Origin: Planctomycetota bacterium
GTDB lineage: Bacteria; Planctomycetota; Phycisphaerae; UBA1845; CAIVHJ01
Length of the DNA stretch: 5,369 nt
Direction of reading: 5' to 3'
Assembly (NCBI GenBank): GCA_022573485.1
Contig: JACZTW010000260.1
Span: forward strand, 1-5,369
This document shows, piece after piece, positions 1 to 4,844 of this stretch. Positions within the stretch are counted from its first letter, which is position 1. Each line of letters starts with the position of its first letter. The notes beneath the pieces were generated by a model, which was not told the DNA's origin, made no database searches, and worked only from the letters and a program-made list of their open reading frames with translations. The position numbers were made by a program, and so were the translations under genes.

Positions 1-254
1 GTGATGCCGTGGCCCAGGCGGATGTTCTTCGTGCGCTGGCTGACGGCCGCCAGGAACACCTCCGGCGCCGTCGAGTGCGCGTACTCCTCCAGGAAGTGGT
101 GCTCCACCTCGAAGACATAGTCGAAGCCCAGCTTGTCCGCCAGCTCGAGCTGGTCCAGCGCGTCCTTGAACAGCCGATGCTCCTGATCGGGATCCCAGTC
201 GTCGGCGTCGTACGGCTTGGGGAGCTGGTGCTCGTAGAACAGGCCGAATTTCAT
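1..254 (-). CDS. LLM-class flavin-dependent oxidoreductase (luciferase-like monooxygenase), N-terminal part, cut by window edge
   Basis: The minus strand starts at an ATG (254-252) and stays open to the left edge, giving the first 84 residues. They begin MKFGLFYEHQLPKPYD and include GFDYVFEVEHHFLEEY, STAPEVFLAA and RTKNIRLGHGI. This is the classic beginning of the bacterial luciferase-like TIM barrel: first strand with the short FGLF segment, a helix, then the xxEHHF strand, SxAPxVxLAA and the RTKxIRLG strand. Members are cytoplasmic and use reduced FMN or F420 to oxidise small organic substrates; the substrate cannot be told from this fragment. The start is well supported by an AAGGAGG Shine-Dalgarno 6 bases upstream and a good promoter behind it. 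Codons are strongly GC-ending, unlike the ATPase gene in the middle of the window. The usual family length is about 300-380 residues, so most of the gene lies outside the window. The family is close to certain; the specific activity is unknown. Confidence 0.92.
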   Translation of the reverse strand, partial: MKFGLFYEHQLPKPYDADDWDPDQEHRLFKDALDQLELADKLGFDYVFEVEHHFLEEYAHSTAPEVFLAAVSQRTKNIRLGHGI

Positions 255-260
255 GGGCAT

Positions 261-267
261 CCTCCTT
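261..267 (-). promoter_or_regulatory. Strong ribosome binding site of the LLM oxidoreductase gene
   Basis: The minus strand reads AAGGAGG here, followed by 6 bases and then ATG. This near-perfect anti-16S match fixes the start codon at 254. Confidence 0.88.
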
Positions 268-279
268 GAAAGACGCCCA

Positions 280-309
280 ATTGTAGGCTCACCCTGCCGT
301 GCGCGTCAA
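280..309 (-). promoter_or_regulatory. Sigma70-type promoter of the LLM oxidoreductase gene
   Basis: The minus strand reads TTGACG (309-304) as the -35 box, an 18-base spacer, and TACAAT (285-280) as the -10 box. Each box matches the consensus at five of six positions. Transcription would start around 273, leaving a short leader of roughly 20 bases that contains the ribosome binding site. The GC-rich hairpin at 314-332 lies immediately upstream of the -35 box. The gene therefore probably has its own promoter and does not depend on readthrough from the methyltransferase. Confidence 0.72.
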
Positions 310-313
310 GGTT

Positions 314-332
314 TGGGGGCTCATCGCCCCCA
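314..332. repeat. 7-bp GC-rich inverted repeat (hairpin), possible terminator or operator
   Basis: TGGGGGC (314-320) and GCCCCCA (326-332) are perfectly complementary around the 5-base loop TCATC. It lies about 140 bases downstream of the methyltransferase stop and directly upstream of the -35 box of the LLM promoter. There is no T-tract after the stem on either strand, so a canonical Rho-independent terminator is not supported. A regulator site or a transcription roadblock between the two units is equally possible. Confidence 0.35.
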
Positions 333-474
333 TTGCCAAGCGCGACATTGCCCTCGCGGTCTTGGCCTCCCACACCAGGGCCCCGCCGCCAGGGCCGTCC
401 TCGGCAGCGTCGCCGACCGCTTCCTCCAGCCGGAAGCGCGGCTGCACGGGTGGTGTGTGATCGGCCCGGCCGCC

Positions 475-1674
475 TTATGCGGCAGGCTTTCGCAGCTTGA
501 GTATCACCTCCGTACGCATTCGACCATCGAGTGCTGATGTGCCGTCCGCTGACGGAGGTGGTAGGTAACGGCGTGACGGCGGAATCTCGCGCTCTTGTCG
601 GCTAGTAGTTCGGAGCCCCGCCATTTCAGCAGCTCTCTGAATCAGCTGGGCGGTCTCGACGAATGATCCTTCGACCGTAGAATTCCCAATTACCAGGGTC
701 GCAGGGGCCCCCGGCTTGAGCACCCGTTCCATCTCGCGCAACACACGAACCATGTCGCCTGCGTATCGATCTGCGATCCTGTTCAGGCGGCGGGAGAAGC
801 CTCTGGGAGGCTCAATGGATCGCACTAGTTCCGACACGGCGTTGATGGTTTCACCGTCCGGGCCACGTTCGGTGCCCACCAAATTCGAGCGGGTCTCTCG
901 AAGCGCACCAACCTGGTGCCCAAGCCACACTAGGCTCAGCTTGTGTCCCCTCATATAGTCGATAGCATTCAGGTAAGGTGGCGACGAAATTACAGCGTCT
1001 ATAGAATTGCCTGCCACCATCTTCAGGTCTCTCGCGTCCCCAACCCTTACACGGCAGCTTCCTAGCGGTGCTTGCTCTTCTAGTTGCCTGGCAAGCCATT
1101 CAGCCGACTTCTCAAAACCGGCTATCACGTCGAAGTCACTACGGTCCAGGACGCGGTGTGGACGGCTGTGCGCTGTATCCCGAGCCAGCGAGGCCTGCGG
1201 CTCTTTGGTAATAATGAGACGGCTAAACGCTAGTCGCAGCGCATCGGCCACCGCACCACGCCTGCCGTGCAAGATCCATGCCAACGCTCGTAGTCGTTTG
1301 CGTTGTTTCCTGCCAAACCAATAGATCACGAACGCCCGAGTCTCCGCATCCGCGTCAATCCAAGGCAATTCAACCGACGTTCGCTCTAGGTCTCTTGCCT
1401 CGGCTGCTACCTGAGCGGCATGCCGGCGCAATCGCTTGCAATCCAAGGCCGTGGTCCACACCTTTGCAATGAGAACGGAGAGCGGATCGAGGTCGAACCC
1501 CAAGGCCCGATGACCTTGTTCAAGGGCATACCGAAGGACTGTGCCCGAGCCAGCCATTGGATCGAGAACTGATGAAGCCCAGGGCAAGCCCTTGCACTCC
1601 TGCAGTGCAATCTCCGGCGCCATGCGGGCCGGGAACGGATGAATTGCTCGGATCGAAGATATCGGACTGTTCAT
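475..1674 (-). CDS. DNA methyltransferase, N4-cytosine/N6-adenine class (putative restriction-modification modification enzyme)
   Basis: This would transfer a methyl group from S-adenosylmethionine to an exocyclic amino group of a DNA base. Numbering from the ATG at 1674 (399 residues), an HPFPARM segment near residues 12-18 precedes motif I, DPMAGSGT (about 38-45), the SAM-binding loop. FDLDP (about 60-64) is the acidic motif II after the second strand. The catalytic motif IV is SSPPY (about 230-234). The S-x-PPY form is commonest in m4C enzymes, but some m6A enzymes share it. Motif I precedes motif IV with about 190 residues between them, which could hold target recognition. A VLKPGAPATLVIGNS segment (about 319-333) resembles later core strands. 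A TTG four codons upstream (1686) is an alternative start; neither start has a good Shine-Dalgarno, and ATG is preferred by default. The gene lies 74 bases downstream of the ATPase-nuclease gene on the same strand, which suggests a restriction-modification pair. The methyltransferase call is strong; the modified base and target site are unknown. Confidence 0.9.
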   Translation of the reverse strand: MNSPISSIRAIHPFPARMAPEIALQECKGLPWASSVLDPMAGSGTVLRYALEQGHRALGFDLDPLSVLIAKVWTTALDCKRLRRHAAQVAAEARDLERTSVELPWIDADAETRAFVIYWFGRKQRKRLRALAWILHGRRGAVADALRLAFSRLIITKEPQASLARDTAHSRPHRVLDRSDFDVIAGFEKSAEWLARQLEEQAPLGSCRVRVGDARDLKMVAGNSIDAVISSPPYLNAIDYMRGHKLSLVWLGHQVGALRETRSNLVGTERGPDGETINAVSELVRSIEPPRGFSRRLNRIADRYAGDMVRVLREMERVLKPGAPATLVIGNSTVEGSFVETAQLIQRAAEMAGLRTTSRQEREIPPSRRYLPPPSADGTSALDGRMRTEVILKLRKPAA

Positions 1675-1712
1675 ACGCAAGCACAATGTTGATAATTCAG
1701 CGTCTCTATTAC

Positions 1713-1742
1713 ACAGTACGCGCGGTCAGATTGCGTGTGCAA
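1713..1742 (-). promoter_or_regulatory. Weak candidate promoter for the methyltransferase gene
   Basis: In the 74-base gap behind the ATPase gene the minus strand reads TTGCAC (1742-1737), an 18-base spacer and TACTGT (1718-1713), about 38 bases before the ATG. Both boxes are only moderate matches. If real, it would let the methyltransferase be made independently of the nuclease, which is common in restriction-modification systems because host DNA must be protected first. Co-transcription from the upstream gene is also plausible. Confidence 0.25.
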
Positions 1743-1748
1743 CCTTTC

Positions 1749-4301
1749 TCATTTGTTGTTGTCTGGATAGGCCTCTGTTGCGGACTCTATCGCGGCCATC
1801 ACGTTTTCCGGACTTTGATCCAACTCGACGGTACGATCCGTCGCTGTGACCTCGTAAGTGGCCAGAGCCGCCATCGCCTTGCACAGTTCAAGTAGTTCAT
1901 CGTTCGTCTCGACTTTATACGGCGGCGTGCTCTGCGCGAGCTCCACGCGCAACGCCGCGTACTCAACTGACGCCATGCCAAAATCTTGTTGCAGTTTGTG
2001 AATCGCGTTTATGATCTTCATGTAAGGAGGCTTCGTCACGGTCTTTTCTTCTATCTTGTTCACCCACGCCTTGCAGTCCTCAGGCAGGCTACAAATCTCG
2101 AACAGACCCCGAATCTCTGCAAGCCCTAGCCGCTTGATTGGCCGCAACTGCACCAACCGTGCAAGATCATCCACGTGGATCGCCGTGATCGTCCGCGGCT
2201 TTCCAGCCTTGAACGTGTTGTCTCGATCCGCTTTGATTTCCTGAGCCAGTGCGCTCTCCTTTCCGGGAGTGTGCGTGAAGGCTGGTGCAACCACGATGGC
2301 GTGTTCGCAGCCGTACTTTTTTCGATGGCGTGCAACCGTGGACACACCGAAGGTTTTTGTCTTTACCTTCTTCCCGTCGCGCTTCTTGCTCTTTGCTTCG
2401 AGTGTCACAGCATATCGCCGAGGTTTGTCGTCAGGTCCTGGACTGAGGTACGCTTTCGCGACGCCGTCGGGTTTTCCGTTGCCACCAATTCGTGTAGCGT
2501 CGAATCCCAAGCTACGGAAGGCTGCGGCAACCTCGATTTCCAATAGATTCTGATCGTTTCTGGCGTTTCTGAGGGCGTTCGCCACGCTCAATGCGGTCCT
2601 TCGCCCAGATTCCTGAGCGAAGTTCTTTAGCAGCTGATCGCGCGAACTCATTACATCATCTATCTGGTTCTGCTTGAGGCCACGCTGATAAAGGTGAGAT
2701 TCGAGCAGCACCTCCGCCATCGCAAACATCTCTAGAGGCAGACCGCTCGTCTTGCTGTTCAGTTCATCGAAGAAGGCGGCTACAAACGGATGAAGGCCAT
2801 TGACTCTGAGTTGCCCCGTGACCGCATCGTATACTGCGATGCGGTCTTCAGATGTTGCATCGTATGCGAACTCGATTCCGGTAACAAACTTTTCTGGGGT
2901 CTTCGCCCGGGCCTCCAGTGCCGAAACCAATTTGTCGCGTTCGTTCTCCGTCGTTGCTGGAGGCAACGCGATGTAGTTAGACTTGATCTTGCCTCCCAGG
3001 GCGTCCCGCGCCATTTCGATGATTGGGCGTCGGGCTAGACTAGACGGACTAGCCGCCAGTCTGCGCGCGAGCTTCGCGCCCGGCTCCTCCGCCGCGTCAA
3101 GCTTTTCCAGCTCCGGCCGAATCCTGTTGAAGATGGCGCGCAGGATGTTTTGGGCGTCATTGAGAACAGGCCCCTCGCGAATGTGCCCGCGGTCCGATTG
3201 CAGAAAGTCATCCAACTTGTCCATGTGGACAACGATTCGGATTCGGCCAAATGTGCCGTGCCGCAGCTCATCTGGTCGTATTCCGAAGTGGCCATCATCT
3301 GGGTTGATCAGACGACCGAGAATATACACGAAAAATCCGTGGCTACGCCCCCATTCGTCCGATTTCCCAGTCAAAAGGTCACGGTAGATCTCCGCGTATC
3401 CGGTGATTCGTCCCACATCGGCCTGCATCAGAGCGAAACGCGTCGGCGAGTTCTCATCCAGGTTCTTGTCCTCGCTCGCTTCGACGGCGGGAGCGGGCTT
3501 TGCAAGCTGTTTGATATCCTTGCCGAGAACCCACCTCATTAGTCGACCTTTGCCTGCCTTGCTCGGCTCTAGTTTGTTGCCATCAAGATAAATCGCGAAG
3601 TCGTCTCTGAGCGGGAGCGCTGTGCGGAGCACCCACTCCACCCTGCCGCGGCGGATCTCATGAACCTTGTCTTTCAGGTCTGACAATATCGCGAACGTCC
3701 ACGCCTTCGAGGCTCCGGATCCGAACAGCTTGATCTCGCTCTTCTTGAAGGAGGGTGAGGTTGTCCAACTCTTCAGTGATTCTTTGGCCTCAGCCTCGGT
3801 CAACTCGCGGAGGCCGATCTTGATAGGCGCCTTCGACTCGACTTCTTCATCGCCTTTCTCATCCACCAATCTGAAATCCATTGACGTGGCGTAGTACTTA
3901 CCCCTCTTCTTCGAGATGTGGGTCAGGCGGTTAGCCAGGACGTATGTCGCTAGTTTGCCAATACCAAACTTCCCGATCTGTTGTCGGCCTCTAGGCAGGC
4001 TGGCCAGCTTTCGCTTCTGGCTTTTACCGATGAGCCAGTGCTGCTTCAGGTCGGCGTCGTCCATACCCTCACCATCGTCTACAACGGCGATTGTCGCCCC
4101 CTGTGCGTGGAAATCCATTGGAAGATGCACACCGACCCGAACTGCTCCTGCGTCGAAGGAATTCGCCACCAGTTCTTCGATTGCCTTGTTCGGGCTGGCG
4201 TAGAGCCCTTCGGAAAACAACTGGACGATCCGGTAGCTCAGTCGGATGTCGAACCTCTCCGTTTCGGTACCGCTTGTTGCAAACGCAGGTAGGTTCGTCA
4301 T
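1749..4301 (-). CDS. MutL/MORC-like GHKL ATPase fused to a PD-(D/E)XK nuclease domain (putative restriction/defence effector)
   Basis: An 850-residue cytoplasmic protein with two enzyme modules. Residues 15-240 form a GHKL (Hsp90/MutL-type) ATPase: motif N is EELVANSFDAGA (42-53; E43, N47), the nucleotide loop is DDGEGM (75-80) and the lid is GKFGIGK (110-116). Residues about 280-370 look like the following S5-type transducer domain, with GFFVYILGRLI and RIRIVVHMDKLDDFL as in MORC-like proteins. A mainly helical linker (about 375-575) follows. Residues about 580-715 show a restriction-endonuclease fold: LLEIEVAAAFRSLGF (E588 or E590), GKPDGV (D612) and LEAKSKK (E635, K637), then a hydrophobic AIVVAPAF strand (668-675). 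The last ~135 residues match nothing I recognise. All signature residues are present, so both activities are probably intact. ATP-driven dimerisation would be expected to gate DNA cutting. The methyltransferase gene lies directly downstream. GAGG about 11 bases before the ATG is a distant but usable ribosome binding site. GC content seems lower than in the flanks. Domain assignment is firm; the defence role is inferred. Confidence 0.9.
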   Translation of the reverse strand: MTNLPAFATSGTETERFDIRLSYRIVQLFSEGLYASPNKAIEELVANSFDAGAVRVGVHLPMDFHAQGATIAVVDDGEGMDDADLKQHWLIGKSQKRKLASLPRGRQQIGKFGIGKLATYVLANRLTHISKKRGKYYATSMDFRLVDEKGDEEVESKAPIKIGLRELTEAEAKESLKSWTTSPSFKKSEIKLFGSGASKAWTFAILSDLKDKVHEIRRGRVEWVLRTALPLRDDFAIYLDGNKLEPSKAGKGRLMRWVLGKDIKQLAKPAPAVEASEDKNLDENSPTRFALMQADVGRITGYAEIYRDLLTGKSDEWGRSHGFFVYILGRLINPDDGHFGIRPDELRHGTFGRIRIVVHMDKLDDFLQSDRGHIREGPVLNDAQNILRAIFNRIRPELEKLDAAEEPGAKLARRLAASPSSLARRPIIEMARDALGGKIKSNYIALPPATTENERDKLVSALEARAKTPEKFVTGIEFAYDATSEDRIAVYDAVTGQLRVNGLHPFVAAFFDELNSKTSGLPLEMFAMAEVLLESHLYQRGLKQNQIDDVMSSRDQLLKNFAQESGRRTALSVANALRNARNDQNLLEIEVAAAFRSLGFDATRIGGNGKPDGVAKAYLSPGPDDKPRRYAVTLEAKSKKRDGKKVKTKTFGVSTVARHRKKYGCEHAIVVAPAFTHTPGKESALAQEIKADRDNTFKAGKPRTITAIHVDDLARLVQLRPIKRLGLAEIRGLFEICSLPEDCKAWVNKIEEKTVTKPPYMKIINAIHKLQQDFGMASVEYAALRVELAQSTPPYKVETNDELLELCKAMAALATYEVTATDRTVELDQSPENVMAAIESATEAYPDNNK

Positions 4302-4370
4302 CGCGCAAATCGCCTCATAGTGCTCTCTAACCCTCTCCCGCCCGTGCTGTTTCGATCTCGCAACGGCTCA

Positions 4371-4379
4371 ATCTTAGCA
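4371..4379 (-). promoter_or_regulatory. Candidate extended -10 promoter element for the ATPase-nuclease operon
   Basis: The minus strand reads TGC followed by TAAGAT (4379-4371), an extended -10 type match about 70 bases before the ATG at 4301. No good -35 box stands 16-18 bases further upstream, so the promoter would rely on the TG extension or an activator. Confidence 0.3.
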
Positions 4380-4421
4380 GACCTGTGCCACGTGCCCCTT
4401 CCACCTCTCCCGCCGCCGCCG

Positions 4422-4427
4422 TATGAT
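4422..4427 (+). promoter_or_regulatory. Candidate -10 box for the small rightward gene
   Basis: TATGAT matches the -10 consensus at five of six positions and lies 32 bases before the ATG at 4460, with the ribosome binding site between them. The sequence at the -35 position (around 4399-4404) is a poor match, so this is only moderately supported. Confidence 0.4.
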
Positions 4428-4447
4428 TCGTTAATCACCCACGAGCG

Positions 4448-4459
4448 GAGGCCGGCCTC
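4448..4459. repeat. 12-bp perfect palindrome overlapping the ribosome binding site and touching the start codon
   Basis: GAGGCCGGCCTC is its own reverse complement. It begins inside the GGAGG Shine-Dalgarno (4447-4451) and ends on the base before the ATG at 4460. In DNA it could be an operator. In RNA the GAGG and CCTC halves could pair around a 4-base loop and hide the ribosome binding site. In GC-rich DNA a palindrome of this length can also arise by chance. Confidence 0.45.
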
Positions 4460-4837
4460 ATGCGTCTTTCACCCTCCACCCAGCAACCTTCACCCCCGCG
4501 CGGCGGCCGCCGGCCCGGGGCCGGAGCGCCCAAGGGTAACCTAAACGCGCTCAAGACCGGCCGCTACTCCAAGCGCCTCATAGGGCTCCGAGCCGCGCTC
4601 ACCGCCATGCCACAAACGGCCGATCTGCTCGTCAAGATGACGGGCCGCGACCGCCGCAAGATGGAGATGCTCGCGCACGGCCTGCAGTCCTATGCCGAAA
4701 TGCTCTTGCTCATCGCCCGCGGAGGTTCAATCGATGATCTGCAGGTTCCGCAGCTTCGCAAACGTGCGCTGTACGCGATTCCAATCAAACAATCAGCGAT
4801 TGCGAAGGTTCCCGCGGAGGAGTCAGATGCTTCCTGA
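4460..4837 (+). CDS. Small basic protein with a GAPKGNxNALKxGRYS motif, function unknown
   Basis: A 125-residue protein. The first 20 residues are proline-, serine- and arginine-rich and probably disordered. They lead into RRPGAGAPKGNLNALKTGRYS (about 17-37), a motif I recognise from many short hypothetical proteins, some in phage and transposon surroundings, with the general form GxPxGNxNAxKxGxYS. The rest looks helical (for example a DRRKMEMLAHGLQSYAEMLLLIARGG stretch at about 64-89), with no catalytic motif or membrane segment. The net charge is clearly positive, so DNA or RNA contact is conceivable but not shown. GGAGG at 4447-4451 with an 8-base spacer supports the start. It is transcribed divergently from the ATPase-nuclease gene and converges on the ferritin-like gene with 7 bases between their stop codons. 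It is probably a real gene, but its role is unknown and it need not belong to the methyltransferase cassette. Confidence 0.68.
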   Translation: MRLSPSTQQPSPPRGGRRPGAGAPKGNLNALKTGRYSKRLIGLRAALTAMPQTADLLVKMTGRDRRKMEMLAHGLQSYAEMLLLIARGGSIDDLQVPQLRKRALYAIPIKQSAIAKVPAEESDAS

Positions 4838-4844
4838 CGTTTCG

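Larger units (their letters stand above)
255..474. other. Intergenic region between methyltransferase and LLM gene
   Basis: This 220-base gap holds the LLM promoter and ribosome binding site in its left third and a 7-bp hairpin at 314-332. The remainder (about 335-474) is GC-rich, with an 8-base direct repeat CCAGGGCC at 375-382 and 389-396. Open frames exist on both strands but have no recognisable protein family and no convincing start signal. It could be plain spacer or the worn remnant of an older gene at the edge of the inserted cassette. Confidence 0.5.
4302..4459. promoter_or_regulatory. Divergent intergenic promoter region
   Basis: This 158-base stretch separates the leftward ATPase-nuclease gene from the rightward small gene, so it must carry signals for both unless the units are read from outside. 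A candidate -10 for each direction is listed separately. No helix-turn-helix controller gene is present, and I see no repeated operator array in it. Confidence 0.55.

Noticed and set aside
469..483. 5-bp stem GCCGC/GCGGC over the methyltransferase stop codon as a terminator
   Set aside because: The stem is short, there is no T-tract, and it overlaps coding sequence; chance is likely in GC-rich DNA.
253..537. Rightward open frame of 94 codons across the intergenic region
   Set aside because: It begins inside the LLM start/ribosome-binding region, runs into the methyltransferase 3' end on the opposite strand, and has a low-complexity Arg/Pro/Ala composition with no ribosome binding site.
1557..1895. 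Rightward open frame of 112 codons spanning the gap between methyltransferase and ATPase genes
   Set aside because: It overlaps conserved coding sequence on the other strand at both ends and its translation resembles no protein family.
2175..2553. Overlapping rightward frames of 94-123 codons opposite the nuclease domain
   Set aside because: They are antisense to the PD-(D/E)XK motifs, which explain the sequence; no start signals are seen.
3150..3542. Rightward 130-codon frame with a partly hydrophobic, protein-like translation
   Set aside because: It is antisense to the S5-like part of the ATPase gene, with no ribosome binding site or recognisable domain.
1749..4301. Reading the ATPase as a sensor histidine kinase, a true MutL or an Hsp90
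   Set aside because: There is no transmembrane or phosphorylatable histidine region and no MutL-type endonuclease motif. The length and the C-terminal PD-(D/E)XK domain do not fit these families, although the ATP-binding fold is shared.
255..4459. Flanking direct repeats or attachment sites bounding the methyltransferase/ATPase block
   Set aside because: Comparison by eye of 255-474 with 4302-4459 found only short GC-rich matches; there is no tRNA end, integrase or inverted terminal repeats.
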